Below, in pieces: positions 53,234 to 64,000 of a stretch of DNA of 64,000 nt (position 1 is its first letter; each line of letters opens with the position of its first letter). The DNA comes from Cryoendolithus antarcticus. Its lineage: Eukaryota; Ascomycota; Dothideomycetes; Cladosporiales; Cladosporiaceae. Made by a program: the position numbers and the translations under genes. The DNA lies in the NCBI GenBank assembly GCA_002077065.1, contig NAJO01000070.1, forward strand, positions 1 through 64,000, in the 5' to 3' direction. The notes under the pieces were generated by a model. The model saw nothing but the letters and a program-made list of their open reading frames with translations, did no database searches and was not told the origin of the DNA.

Positions 53234-54278
53234 AGCGAAGGACTGGCCAGGTAGACAGGTTATCCAACGCCGCTGCTGACCAACGCGAGATCCTCATATC
53301 ATGTAGACGAGTGTGTCGACCTTCATGAGGTGTATACAGGTGATTCCATTGCAACCGACCACAGATATCGGATTCGCTCCGCGGGACTGACTTAGCTAGG
53401 TGATGGGTACGAAAGATTGCGTAGGCTTGCCCACACGCAAATATGTAGACAGAATGCTTGCAGAGTCAGATTTTAGCAAGTCGGAAGTTGCCATGGTGTC
53501 TGCTGCAACGAAGTCATAAGGAACAACCTTTCCATAGAATGTCATTGCTCTGCCACATGGCACATGCATGCAAACAAGAATCATGCCAAGATGTCGTCGC
53601 TGCGCGGATCTCCCGGCAGACGTTGTGGCTGCATGAGATGGGTGCGTGTATCATCCGAGAGCCGATGCACTGCTCCAAACATGTTTATTGTGTAAATCCG
53701 GACTCGAGTATACCTCAAGAGCGATTACCTTGATCGACACAGCTCATCGTACACAACATTCTCTGATGATCATGCTGTGACTCAATGAAGTATGACTTCG
53801 CGATCACGTTGGGTCTACCCAGCAACGTGCAAGCCCATGGGTCTCTTATCGTCGCGAATCTTCCGATCAATCAGACATATGTGGATGGAAGACTGAAACG
53901 CAAGCTTTCAATCCGTGATGCTTTGGCTTGGAACGATGTTCCGACGAGATATGGAGCTGTCTAGGATCAGCCCGAGGACCACCGCCACCGTCGACGTGGC
54001 CGTCGCCAACGTCGATCTCCAGACCCTTTACGCTGGAAATCGCATGGGTTCCGTGATGTGTACCTCATGTGCGCATTCTCACTGCTAGCCTGCGCAGAGC
54101 TGGAACTTGACTTGGCCAAAAACCTGGGCATAGGCGGTTTATTGGACAAAGGATTTTCAAACGGGACTTCCTCCACCCAATGAGAAACAGCGTACGAGGA
54201 CCATACTTCTCGTGTCACAATTGTGATCACAGCATCCGGCCTCACCTGCGCGAATGGTCTCAGTGGAGCACCACGAAT
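53234..54278. other. Intergenic region
   Basis: 1.05 kb between the LCAT-like gene start and the HET gene stop. A minus frame at 53967-54245 is open but not clearly protein-like. No RNA gene or repeat recognised. Confidence 0.45.
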
Positions 54279-56768
54279 TTAGTCGCGGTCGTCCACATGC
54301 CGGCCCAGTTCAGTCCATAGACTGCCACCAGCTGCATCTCGGTCACGCCAGTGGAAAATGAGCGCGCCTTCGCTATCCCACAGTATTGTGAATGTGTTCC
54401 GAACAGAGCCAGGAGCATGATGAGTCTCGTGCTCGGCAAAGAGATCGCTATCAGATCCATCCTCGACAGCAGACGAGATCGGTCTCTCTTGGCCCACCGG
54501 AAGCTCTTTCGGGGAGTGCTTATTGAGTTTGGGATCGATGCTTTGGAGCTCTGGGGGAGGATCCCAACGTGGAATGTAAGACTTTTTAGCGAATTCGCGA
54601 TATATGTCATTCTCCGAGTGTTCATCACTGCCACTCGAAGGACTGCCACTCGAAGAACATGTTAGCCATCCTCGAGTCTCCTCATCCAATGGGTCCCCAG
54701 CCATCTCAGATGCTGAAACGTGAGTGTTCGCACCGTCCACCAGCGACAATCCATCAGATTCGGGCTCATCGCATGCGGGATCGCGGATGGGCGCGAAGAG
54801 CACAGCCTGGCCAATGATGAGATGTCGAGAGCCCCGAGCAGACAGCACATTTTCGTCTGCTGGCTCAGCTGGCCGTAATATCAGGCCGTAGCCGCATTTC
54901 TCGTCAGTCGGCCCATCATAGAAGACAGCCCAGTCTCCAGCTGCAGCATCGCTGCAACAAAACCCTCCAAGAGTACCGTCAACAGCGGAGATAATTCTGG
55001 GCGGCGGTATGTGAAGAGTCTCCGTACAGTGAGAGCTCAGCCACGCAAGGTGAGTTTCAGCGAGCGCGAGCTCCTTGATCCTGAGAACTTCCGTGCCGAG
55101 ACCCACAAGGACCTCGCCCGAGGAAGTGATGCGTATCGCGTGACGGTCTTTGTGATACATCGTGACATTGATGAGCTTGTCACGATCGAGCGACGAGCTC
55201 GGACTGCTATGATACAGAGGCGATGACTGGCACGATGCTGCCGACAGATCTTCATTTGCAGGCATTGACCGTTCCTGGGCCAACAAATCGCCAATGTTGC
55301 GACATCGTAGTTCCGCAATGTATCGGGACGTGCGAATTTCCCACAGCGCCAGCATCTCAGGTTCTGTGTTCCCTAGCCGGAGAGGCGTAATGACCTTGGA
55401 CGCGAAGCCGGCGAAAGCATCTCCCTCACCTCTGTTAACATAGACTGAGGCAATGTCTATTGCGCCAACGTCTGCAAGTGGCTTAGCACTGGGTTGGTAG
55501 TAGGTCAACAACAAGCCCGCCAGTTGAAACGCAGATCTTGAATAGTCTGTAGTTGGCGGGCTTCGACACAGTGTCCAATCTACGAGACTGAGAGTCCCAT
55601 ATATTCGATCGCGGACGTCAGAACACAAGCTAGCATGCGTAACGTCCAGAATTCGACCTAAACTCTGGTGCGCCCAACCTGGTGTCGGGGCTTCGAGATG
55701 ATCGGTCCAGTTCAACAGACTATGCATGACTGAACGTCGCAGCGCTGCCTGTCTCCTAACAGAGCCTGCGTGCTCATCATCGCTGAGGTCATCGGAGTAG
55801 TCACCACACTGGACGCAGACATCTTTGCAGAGAACGGAGAAACTGGACCACTTGACAAGAGCGCCAGATCCCCACATCACTTCGATACGAGCTGCCATGA
55901 TGATCTCTTGCACAATCCACAGACGTTGCCAGTATGGGTTGCTCATCACTGCGAGCAGCGCCAACTCCAGTCTGGCTTTTGTGCGTCATTTGAGGTCCAA
56001 GTCGAATCTACGATACCAATCAATCGGAGCGTCAGAATCCTTGTCGAAATCTAACATGCCTTCGTCCAAGCATAGAGTCTCCCTCATGCGACTCTGAGTC
56101 GAATCATCACGCTGTAGTCGTGATTTCCGGTGTCGATCTTTGCTGTTGAGCTCAGGGCCAGCCGGCAGCGCGATTTCGTCGGCGTCTGGTCCGGAATAAG
56201 GTATCAGTGTTACGCCATGTGTCCGGAGTCGTCTTACTATTCTTGCCTTGTCACGCAGAAACCTTTCATAGGCGCGGTCTTGTTTGAGTAAGCATGCGTA
56301 CTCTTCACCAACAGTCATGCCCAGCCAGATCGTCACACATGCAGCTGAAACATAGATGCTCGCCATCATCTGAACTCGTGTGCTCTTCTCGAGGAGATTG
56401 GCCTGATCAATGCAGATCGAGTCGATCCAGTAGTACATCAAAGTGTTTGTGAAAGTTTCCATTCCACTCGGCTCCGATACTGCAGACATGAGTCGGTAGA
56501 GCGCATCGAAGCAATTCTGGGACACCTTCATGACCATGTCATCAACTTGGATAGTGGATATTGGTTCCGTCGGCCCCCAAGCGTAGGATAATGCCACGTA
56601 GAGAGGGGGGTCTTGGAGCAGCCAATGAGATAGACTGAGCATGGAGGGACCGCCATCATGCGCCTGAGCGCCCCGAGCGAACGTGATGAGACGAATGTCG
56701 GTTGACGGGTCCTTGAGAGGCTTGTAGACATAGCAAGGACTTGTGCCGTTATCTTCCGTGCCGGTCAT
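54279..56768 (-). CDS. HET-domain protein with in-frame TGA or a short intron
   Basis: From ATG 56768 (MTGTEDNGTSPCYVYKPL) the frame encodes a HET domain: DIRLITFARG, PLYVALSYAWG, YWIDSICIDQANLLEKSTRVQMMASIY and VTIWLGMTV. A TGA at 55988-55986 then interrupts the frame. Eight codons later the same frame continues, without any shift, into ALLAVMSNPYWQRLWIVQEIIMAARI, the expected third HET block, and stays open for 560 codons to the stop. The later part includes VKWSSFSVLC, DVRDRIYGTLSLVDW and a long disordered acidic tail. Removing a candidate 84-nt intron (56055-55972, donor GTTAGA, acceptor GCCAG) would skip the TGA in frame and give 801 residues, but the donor is weak. Otherwise it is a recent pseudogene or a readthrough gene. 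HET proteins mediate heterokaryon incompatibility. A 15-bp tandem duplication lies at 54628-54657. Confidence 0.75.
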
Positions 56769-57151
56769 AATTCTGGCAGCCACAGGGGTAGATAATGCAG
56801 TCAAGTCGTCCGAATTCACCTGCCCGGACCGCGCCTGCTCATCTCAGTAGCGGGAAGTCGTATATCTGCGGAAAGATGACATCTAGCAATCTCAAGCCTC
56901 CAAGAGAAGCAAGCAGGATCAGGCTGTGCTGCACATGCATGATGATGGCAGCCAATCATATACTGCCCTTGCTGCCTGAGGCACCCATCCTCGCTCTGGC
57001 ATTGGCAGCGTTCGTTCATCTCGTCCGGCTGAAGCGGGCCAAGCTAGACGCCTTGAAGCAGGGCGGAGCATGTGAACAAGATCTGAACAGCGTAGGAACG
57101 GCTCTCTTCTTACCCGCCAGAATGTGCGCATGGTGTATTGAATACTCATAC
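56769..57151. promoter_or_regulatory. Upstream region of HET gene / SGF29 3' end
   Basis: 383 bp. The minus frame continues 17 codons upstream of ATG 56768 without another ATG. No other feature supported. Confidence 0.4.
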
Positions 57152-58318
57152 CTACCTATCACCCAGCACAAATCTTCTCTCCACATCTTGCGATGTCTCA
57201 CTCGTTTCACCATCAAACAACACTTTGACAGACTGCTCGCCATCCTTCGCCTTCCACGCCGCACTGATAATGCCCTTATAAAACGTAGTCGTCTCGGGGT
57301 ATAGCGCCATTACCTGCTTCCCTTGTGGCAGATCCGGCAGCTTTACATTCGACACCGGGATCTGCATGAGCGATGATACCGAAGCGCGGAACGAGTTCGA
57401 TCCGCTGTCATTGAGTCGAGTGAAGCCTGTGGCTTTGCCGCCCCCTGGTATTGGCTGTGCTGCAGTACTGTCCGTGTCGATGTCTTGCACCTCGTAGCGG
57501 CGCTGCTTGCCCTCTCCAATGACAGCAGTGACTTGACAGACGATGCCTTCGCCACCTGACTTCTCGTCTTTGTAGCGGTAGAACACCGTCTCGCCAGTCT
57601 TGAATGTGATGCGGCTGGCTGCTCGTGCTGCTGCCGAGGGCTGACCAGCCGACTTGCCTCCACCGCCTGAGGCACTTTGAGCAGTGTCGACGCTGCTGGC
57701 CACGCTCTCCACACCATCCTCGATCTTCACGCTCGTCTCGCGTGTAGCTGGGATTGAGCTGGCTCGTGAAGACTTCTCCTTCGCGGCGAGTCTGTTGATC
57801 TGGCTCAACGAGACACGCGGTGAGGGTGCAGCAGAGACGTCATCTGCACCGTCCTCTGTAGCAGCTACAGAATTGGTGCCTTTACTGCCATTCTTCTTTG
57901 GCCTGTCACGAGCGACTTTGCCACTCGCCACTCGATCCCGCTGCGTGATAGGCGCAGTAGCCGCGAATGCCAGCTCGGCACTCGAAGCCTCCCTAAGACC
58001 AGCAAGGATGTTGATGCTGTCGAGTACATTCATGTCGCTCGAAGATCCAGAGATAAGATGCTGCACTTCCTCGCAAATCTTGACATTTTCGCGGTATAGG
58101 TCCTCGAGTCTCTTGTCGAGAGACGCGTCAGGGGACTTGTCGGCCTGGATGAGGTCAAACTGCTGGATCTCGATGTCGAGAATCTCGTTGCCAATGGAAT
58201 TTGAACGCGTGACCATCAAGTCAATCTCGCGAGCTTTATCTTTGATGCCCTTCCAAAGACGGCGTTCTTCATCCGCATCTTGATTATGATTTGCTCTGGG
58301 TCGACTCCGTCCGGACAT
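57152..58318 (-). CDS. SGF29: SAGA complex subunit Sgf29, tandem Tudor
   Basis: Intronless, 388 residues. The N-terminal 100 residues are helical (WKGIKDKAREIDLMVTRSNSIGNEILDIEIQQFDLI; LYRENVKICEEVQHLI), as in Sgf29. A Ser/Ala-rich linker follows. From about 238 the SGF29 C-terminal domain reads FKTGETVFYRYKDEKSGGEGIVCQVTAVIGEGKQRRYEVQDID, then VMALYPETTTFYKGIISAAW, VKVLFDGETSETSQDVERRFVL. This is the tandem Tudor module that reads H3K4me2/3 and positions the SAGA histone acetyltransferase at promoters. ALYPETTTFY contains aromatic residues expected for the methyl-lysine cage. The protein is longer than yeast Sgf29 (about 260 residues) because of the linker. A GTAGGT just past the stop could allow an alternative C-terminal exon. 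Confidence 0.93.
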   Translation of the reverse strand: MSGRSRPRANHNQDADEERRLWKGIKDKAREIDLMVTRSNSIGNEILDIEIQQFDLIQADKSPDASLDKRLEDLYRENVKICEEVQHLISGSSSDMNVLDSINILAGLREASSAELAFAATAPITQRDRVASGKVARDRPKKNGSKGTNSVAATEDGADDVSAAPSPRVSLSQINRLAAKEKSSRASSIPATRETSVKIEDGVESVASSVDTAQSASGGGGKSAGQPSAAARAASRITFKTGETVFYRYKDEKSGGEGIVCQVTAVIGEGKQRRYEVQDIDTDSTAAQPIPGGGKATGFTRLNDSGSNSFRASVSSLMQIPVSNVKLPDLPQGKQVMALYPETTTFYKGIISAAWKAKDGEQSVKVLFDGETSETSQDVERRFVLGDR

Positions 58319-58867
58319 GTTGACTTGACAATCGCAAAGCTATTCGAAGAACGGGGAGCTATTGCTACGACAGGACGAGCAGAGTCATGATGGAAGCCCT
58401 CGTATAGCGCAGTGTGCGTGTCAGCGACTGCCCGCAGTCATCATTGACATCCAAACCCGCGGCCGTGCTGTATGGAGTGTATGAACCAAAATAAAGCCGC
58501 GAAAGGGAGTTTCAATGGAGAGTGCACATACGTAGGAGGTGGTACCTGGCTTCGGGCCGAGAGACCGCCGAGATCAGGTGGCCAGAGACAACGAGGCACT
58601 GCATTTTTGATCGATATAGAATCGTTGATGATGCTATCGTGAGCGCTATTCACATACGCGTGGTCTTTGGCAGTACAATTATGCACTACGTATCCATCAT
58701 CATCTGTTCGATTCATGATTCAAGGTCGATCCGGTCAGATGTTGTTCTGTACATTCTAAGTCTATTAAGCCCACGCATCTATCCTAGTGTGTTGTGTCTA
58801 TCAAGCATCCACTTCTATGTTGTAGATATAGGCTTGCTTCATATTGTTTTGCAATCGAAGCATCCAA
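58319..58867. promoter_or_regulatory. Upstream region of SGF29 / 3' end of the phosphatase gene
   Basis: 549 bp between the stop of the histidine phosphatase and the SGF29 start, both on minus. No supported coding frame. Confidence 0.4.
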
Positions 58868-60450
58868 TCACAAGCCGGGCGGTCTCTCAATCGCACCCAT
58901 CAACGCCGGCTGTCCCAGATTCGCCCTACATTCTTCCTTCCAATTCCGAGGCGTTACCGCATCAGCAGCCTCCTTAAAGGCCCTGAGTGTACAGAACGAC
59001 TCGTCTCCTTCGAGATGTCTGCCGGCAGCTCTGCAGTACGGTATCGTCATCGGTGTGTCGTTGTAGCGGACACGCACGAAATGGCCATCCAGTGAAGACT
59101 GCTGTGTCGGTGTCATCTCTGCTACAGGCGTGCGAATCGCAGTCGAGTTGGTAGATGCAGGCGCTGAAGCAAACAATGATGACCACCAGCTGCTGCCACT
59201 GCTCGGTGCCGACGGCGTCTGTTCTGTCGCTGACTCGGCTTGGAAGAGCTCGAATGCGATCGAGGATGTGTATGGCGGCCACTTCGCGGTGTTCACATCG
59301 TATGCGCCGAGCGCGGCCAATGCTGCAGCAAGCGTAGTATCGTGGCAGCCTGACAACGAGATCTTGAAAGACCCTTCCGTACCTAAGCTTGCTGGCTTTG
59401 TGGTGCTCTGCGCAGCCTTAACAAAGTTCTGCGTCAGATCACCCACCAGTGAACCAATGCCTAACTTTCTATACTCGCTGCTCTCAGTATAGCCCACGAA
59501 CCACTCCTTTACGCACACACTGTCGATGTCCGCGCGTACCTTGTCATCATAGAACTCGCTCGGCAGCTTGGTAGCTGGTCCATGGGCAAGTGTGGCGTTG
59601 ATAGTGTCCATGACGCCACTAAGCCGTGGGTGGGAATCGACTTTGACAATTGGCGACTCTACAGGCATGTACTTCCCGATACGTTTGTTGATGTAGGCGA
59701 GCTCGGACGAAGGGTTCAAAATCTGTGCAGTGCGATCCGCGAATGCCTTTGCCAGCTCACCAAAACGTTTGCACGCACCCTCATTAGGGAACAGCGTCTC
59801 GTCCTGGATGGCACGCTGCACGATGACGGGAGGTGGCAGATCGACACTGCGCGAGGTCAGCGGGTAGAGTCCTCTGAACGCTTGTTGAGTGCTCTCGAGT
59901 GCTCTGGGAATGGGTGTCGCGCGGAGGTAGACCGCAGACAAAGACTTGGCGTCGAGCAGACTGGGCAGGAAGCCAAGCTGGCCCACATAGAGACTTCGCA
60001 ATCGCTCGCCGAGCGCCAGCGTAGTCTCACGACCACGATCAGTGAGTTCGCCCGGTTGACAGATCGAATGCACTTGGCCCTTCGATGTCTGAGTGAGGGC
60101 AGGGCTGTCCGACCCAGACGTTGCATCCATTTGACGATCGAACACCTCCAGTCTTCGTCTCCAGGCCATAGTGTCCCACGAAGAGTCCGCAGACATGACT
60201 GCGGACTTCATCTCGTTCGCAGCTTGACAGTATGGCCAGTAAGCGGCAAGTCCGGCCTTTGCAAAGTGGTTAGTATCTGGCAAAGACAGATTCCTCACCA
60301 AGGTGAACTCACATTCTTGAAGCGCGCTGAGACGGGCGTACGCTCGCCATGGCGGAGCAGTACCTGCACCTGTCGTAGTCGGAGACTTTGAGGATAGAGC
60401 CTTTCAACCTCTTCCGGGCTGTACGGCTCTCGTGGGACGAGGGTAGTCAT
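58868..60450 (-). CDS. Histidine acid phosphatase family protein
   Basis: Two exons, 60450-60313 and 60256-58868, with a 56-nt intron (donor GTGAGT, branch-like ACTAACC, acceptor AAAG); 508 residues. Exon 1 carries the catalytic motif VLLRHGERTPVSARF, with His34 the expected nucleophile (RHGxRxP), and splices directly to AGLAAYWPYCQAANEM. Later come LTDRGRETTLALGERLRSLYV, the helical insert region, and SLSGCHDTTLAAAL with the second catalytic HD pair at 351-352. These define branch 2 of the histidine phosphatase superfamily (acid phosphatase/phytase clan). There is no N-terminal signal peptide, so the enzyme is probably intracellular, perhaps mitochondrial like relatives of human ACP6 (lysophosphatidic acid phosphatase); substrate is inferred, not shown. 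It is divergent from the PPR gene. Confidence 0.92.
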
Positions 60451-60789
60451 GTTCTGAACTAGGAAAGTGAATGTCGGCCTCTGTTAAGAAGCGTGCTTAT
60501 GTCGCTATCATCTTCGAAAGGAGTGGAAATGAATTAAATCGAGGTGAAAGGGTAAGATTGATTCGCGTTTGCTTTGGCATCAAACAGTCATTGGCGTGGA
60601 CGTCTACAAAACGCTTTCCACGTGGGAGTCGGTCCGTCCATATTGAGTAACTCCGCCTTCGGCAAAGGAGGATGCGTGTGCCGAGTTATATGCAAGCTCG
60701 AGCTCCAGGCATTGAGATATAATCCGCCTCGTGCACGCGACAAGTTTGCAACGCGCTTCTCGAGTGCGAAATTTGCGGTGAAGCAGTAC
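60451..60789. promoter_or_regulatory. Divergent promoter region phosphatase / PPR gene
   Basis: 339 bp between divergent starts. The PPR frame is open backwards from ATG 60790 to 60574 but has no ATG, so most of this is leader and promoter. Confidence 0.45.
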
Positions 60790-63762
60790 ATGTCGCAAGC
60801 ATGGGTCTGCTCAGGTTGTCGAGCGAGAGCTGTTGGCGTCCTGCGCAAGCCAGCTCGTGCTCTAGGACTGGCTGCACAGAAGTCCTCAATCAGGCGAATT
60901 ATCCGTGAATACTCTCAACACGCGACGAGGGCGCTGTTCGATGATAATGTGGAAGACACGCACCACGCGGCACGCTCGCAGCCAGTGGAAGCGCGTTATG
61001 TCACCGACGCTCCAAAGGGGCGGTACTCTGGCCAGCGGATGAGTCCACAAACGCTGATGGAGCAGCTTCAAGGAGCAGAGCCGGTACGACCAGTACGACG
61101 TCGACAACATCGAGAGGGAGCTCATAGCGGTAATGACCCGCGAAGACAGTACCCGACACCATACATGCACGAGCAATTACGGCCTCTACTGGATGCACTC
61201 CGGAAGGATGATATGGAGAAAGCGTGGGCTGTCATACAATATCTGCTGAAGGCTCTGGCTCCAGAAGAGCGGCGGAGCGTTATGCGCGGTAGTCAAATCG
61301 TGGGACCGATGCGGAAAATGACGAGTATCGCACAAGTCGCATACATAGCACGCATTTTCGGGCCGCAAGCAGAAGGACAGACCAACTATGAGAAAATGGA
61401 TCTGCCGGCGCCAGCAGATCTGTTGAGATGCGCCTTGCTCATGGGCGCTGCCACCAACCAGATTGTCTCGGCCATCATTCCACGATTCTGCCGTCGAGTG
61501 CTTGCACTACAGGCAGAAGCAAATGGGGCCATGTCCACGGAACAAAGCCATGAAGTCATGGAACAGATATCCCGCCTCTGGCATGCAGTCATGTTCGCCA
61601 GTCTGTCACGAAAGGGCGCGAGGAGCATACCTGAGGACTCGGCTGTGAAGAAGGACTGCAATGACCTGAGTTGGGCGTTTCTACCTCCGCTGGAGAACGT
61701 GGTTTCAGATGAGCGAGCGATGCGTGTTCATCTGGCTGACGTGCTGGCACGCATCCTTCCCGTCATGCCAGATGGCCGACAGGATGATTATTACGAGGGC
61801 TACTTACTTACGTTGCAACTACTTCGCGATAACCAGAGTAGCGCTGATTCCGAGCAAAGCGCTAATTACAAGCCGTTGTTGGCTTTCTTCGAAGGCATTT
61901 ACAGTCGTGTCCCGAAACCGACAATATCAAGCAGGTTCTTGCATCGTCTAGACAGGAGCGCAGATCCACATCTCGCGGCGTACGAGACGCTGTTCAGCAA
62001 GCTAGAGCTGCGCGACTTGCCACCACGAAGGCTCGATCGCGACCGAGTCAACATGCCACCAGTGCCCATCTCACGCGAGCCTGACGTCAACAATACCATG
62101 GCCGCGCTTGACAAGACAGTTAATACTGTGCCTACGGCGAACGCTGACCCGGTCGAGTTTGACGGGGAGAACGCCGACATTGCTCCTGTGATGAACCTCA
62201 ACGCACTCAGGGATGCTGGGTTCAGTGTCCTAGACGCTTACAGCATGTCTCCGGACGTGCACATGAAAGTCGACACATGGACTAAGCGACTCGGACGAGC
62301 TGTTGAGTCCGCAAATCTGGCGCAGGTGCAGCTGTGTTGGAAAGAGGTCCAGACATTCAACGCCGAGAACGTCGGAACGTCTTCTCTCCCGCTGTACCTT
62401 TACGAACACTTCATGCTAGCTTTCGTGTCGATGAGGCAGCCAGCACTTGCCATTCAGACTTGGAATGCGGTCATTGCTGCTGACTTGCAGCCTACTGTCC
62501 GCACCTGGACAGTGATGATGCGCGGCTGTGGTCGAGCCAATGATGCAGACATGCTCGAGCAATTCTGGACCCGAATGCGAGGTCAAGGCATCCAGCCAGA
62601 CCAGCATGCGTGGAGCGTACGGCTATTCGGTCTCATCAAGGCGAAGCGTATTAGAGAAGCTCTGACTACACTCGCTGATATGGGCAGTGAGTGGATTGCC
62701 GCTGTCCAAGCTGTGCAACCCAAAGAGCAGAGTTCTACTAAACGCAGAACTGCCAACGCGTCTCCCGCCGACATTGCAAAGTACCCAGACGACGTCAATG
62801 GTGTCGCAAGGCCGAACCTAGTGATCATGAACTCAGTCATCTCAGCTTTGGCCGGCAAAGATGATAGTAAGATCCCTCAGGCCCTCGCATGGGGCAAATC
62901 GTTCGGCCTCGAGCCCGATACGACCTCATTCAATGCGCTGCTGAACGTTGCGATGCGCCATGGCCAATTCGCGGAAGGACTAGCTATCCTAGAGCGTATG
63001 CAAGCTCGCGACATATCGCCCGATAGCACGACTTACACAGTGATCCTCACGGCAATCTTCCAGTCAGGCTTCTTCAATAATCTGTCCCACGCCGATCAGA
63101 CAGCCAAGCTCAGCGGTCTCATCACGCAGATCGAATCTTCATTCAACAACGCCCGACTAGACATCAAAGCCTACGCCCTAGCCATCGACTCGATGCTCAA
63201 ACATCACTCTAACGCAGACGCGGCACGCACGTTACTGGAGCACATGGCTAGTCATGGGCTAGAGCCAAGCACGCACATCTACACGATCCTGATGTCGTTC
63301 TACTTCTCGCGCTCTCCGCCGGATTTTGCTGCCGTAGATGCACTGTGGCAGCGTATCAAGCGCGCAAATGCAGGTCATGGCGCGCCAGTAGACGGCATAT
63401 TCTACGACCGCATGATCGAAGCTTACGCCAAGCATCATCATACTCTCGGTATCGCATCGTCAATGCAATTCCTCGAGCGAATGGGCAAGGAGGGCAAGAG
63501 GCCCGGCTGGCGAGCATTGGAAGCCATTGCGAGAGCACTGGCTGATCGGCAGGAGTGGGCGAGGCTGGGCGTGTTGGTGTCAGACCTGAGGAGCAACAAG
63601 GGCATGTTAAGGTATGGGCCAAGGGGCGTGATGGGGCAGAACGAGTTCTGGGAGTTTGTGATTGGCACGGGAGTATTGAGCGGGCAAGGCGTGAGGAGTG
63701 CAAGGGATGTAAGGATTTCTAGTGGGCCGAGCTCCTGGAGGAAAGCCGTGGAGGCTGTGTGA
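60790..63762 (+). CDS. Mitochondrial pentatricopeptide repeat protein
   Basis: Intronless, 990 residues from ATG 60790 (MSQAWVCSGCRARAVGVLRKPARALGL). The N-terminus is basic, lacks acidic residues for about 45 residues and fits a mitochondrial presequence. The second half holds several helical repeats of PPR type, for example TWTVMMRGCGRANDADMLEQFWTRMRGQGIQPDQHAW, SFNALLNVAMRHGQFAEGLAILERMQARDISPDSTTYTVIL and HIYTILMSFYFSR, each with the ~35-residue pattern ending in GxxPD-x3-Y/F. Earlier repeats (LHRPLLDALRKDDMEKAWAVIQYLL) are weaker. Fungal PPR proteins bind specific mitochondrial transcripts and aid their stability, processing or translation. The target RNA cannot be inferred here. The earlier in-frame stretch from 60574 starts without ATG and is not counted. 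Confidence 0.88.
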   Translation: MSQAWVCSGCRARAVGVLRKPARALGLAAQKSSIRRIIREYSQHATRALFDDNVEDTHHAARSQPVEARYVTDAPKGRYSGQRMSPQTLMEQLQGAEPVRPVRRRQHREGAHSGNDPRRQYPTPYMHEQLRPLLDALRKDDMEKAWAVIQYLLKALAPEERRSVMRGSQIVGPMRKMTSIAQVAYIARIFGPQAEGQTNYEKMDLPAPADLLRCALLMGAATNQIVSAIIPRFCRRVLALQAEANGAMSTEQSHEVMEQISRLWHAVMFASLSRKGARSIPEDSAVKKDCNDLSWAFLPPLENVVSDERAMRVHLADVLARILPVMPDGRQDDYYEGYLLTLQLLRDNQSSADSEQSANYKPLLAFFEGIYSRVPKPTISSRFLHRLDRSADPHLAAYETLFSKLELRDLPPRRLDRDRVNMPPVPISREPDVNNTMAALDKTVNTVPTANADPVEFDGENADIAPVMNLNALRDAGFSVLDAYSMSPDVHMKVDTWTKRLGRAVESANLAQVQLCWKEVQTFNAENVGTSSLPLYLYEHFMLAFVSMRQPALAIQTWNAVIAADLQPTVRTWTVMMRGCGRANDADMLEQFWTRMRGQGIQPDQHAWSVRLFGLIKAKRIREALTTLADMGSEWIAAVQAVQPKEQSSTKRRTANASPADIAKYPDDVNGVARPNLVIMNSVISALAGKDDSKIPQALAWGKSFGLEPDTTSFNALLNVAMRHGQFAEGLAILERMQARDISPDSTTYTVILTAIFQSGFFNNLSHADQTAKLSGLITQIESSFNNARLDIKAYALAIDSMLKHHSNADAARTLLEHMASHGLEPSTHIYTILMSFYFSRSPPDFAAVDALWQRIKRANAGHGAPVDGIFYDRMIEAYAKHHHTLGIASSMQFLERMGKEGKRPGWRALEAIARALADRQEWARLGVLVSDLRSNKGMLRYGPRGVMGQNEFWEFVIGTGVLSGQGVRSARDVRISSGPSSWRKAVEAV

Positions 63763-64000
63763 AACCCCTGGCGTGAGACCTTTGGCTCAGTAAGTAGGCA
63801 TTGCGAAACCGTCTGCCTCAGGAGATATCGCCGTAGGCATGCTTGACGAGGGCGTTCTTCGCGTTGAGGACGCATATCCCACATGCCAGGCACGCGAAAC
63901 TTCGCCGTCGCTTAAGGGCGGCATAGCCGCCATTAGCCGCAGCGCTCCAAGTGTGTTTGCACAGCCCGGTTGTGTAACCTAGAGCGGCGCCACCCGCTTG

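Noticed and set aside
1..64000. CRISPR array, bacterial operon or secondary-metabolite cluster
   Set aside because: No spaced direct repeats, no Shine-Dalgarno-linked operons, and no PKS, NRPS or terpene synthase genes; the window is eukaryotic.

Overview
The window looks like a nuclear chromosome segment of a filamentous ascomycete (Pezizomycotina), most likely a dothideomycete. Genes are intron-poor, and introns are mostly 41-67 nt, GT...AG, often with a CTAA(C/T)-like branch site. Gene families are typically fungal: a Zn2Cys6 factor, HET-domain proteins, vacuolar carboxypeptidase Y, Pan3, Sdo1 and Sgf29. The species cannot be fixed from the sequence alone. No bacterial, viral or intact transposon genes were recognised.

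Layout. 1-22 kb: 3' part of a Zn2Cys6 transcription factor, then SBDS/Sdo1 (-), carboxypeptidase Y (+), a small conserved two-exon gene (+), the rRNA m5C methyltransferase Rcm1/NSUN5 (-), PAN3 with five exons (-), a FAF2/Ubx2-type UBX protein (+), a Bni4-like PP1-docking protein (+) and a small basic protein (+). 22-27.4 kb: a gene-poor stretch with an intron-containing tRNA-Met-like sequence and an inverted duplication of decayed coding sequence. 27.4-35.8 kb: sideroflexin (+), a large fungal protein of unknown function (-), an APH-like kinase (-) and a PAP2 lipid phosphatase (+). 36-41.5 kb: a tRNA-Thr-like remnant, a HET-domain gene, DML1/Misato and an unrecognised helical protein. 41.8-53.2 kb: the ER Hsp70 LHS1 (-), a NIPA-type transporter (+), an unrecognised membrane protein (-) and an LCAT-like hydrolase (-). 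54-64 kb: a HET-domain gene interrupted by an in-frame TGA (-), SGF29 (-), a histidine acid phosphatase (-) and a mitochondrial PPR protein (+).

Most genes are housekeeping: ribosome maturation (Sdo1, Rcm1), mRNA deadenylation (Pan3), ER quality control (Ubx2, Lhs1), chromatin (Sgf29) and mitochondrial function (sideroflexin, Misato, PPR). They do not form one pathway. The accessory parts are the two HET genes and the 22-27 kb gene-poor tract. The most unusual signals are the TGA in the second HET gene, two tRNA-like sequences with good bodies but poor acceptor stems, the inverted duplication near 26.6 kb, and an apparent ATG-to-ATTG disruption at the start of the gene at 28.9-31.5 kb. Exon structures were joined by eye from splice signals and protein continuity; no alignment was run.
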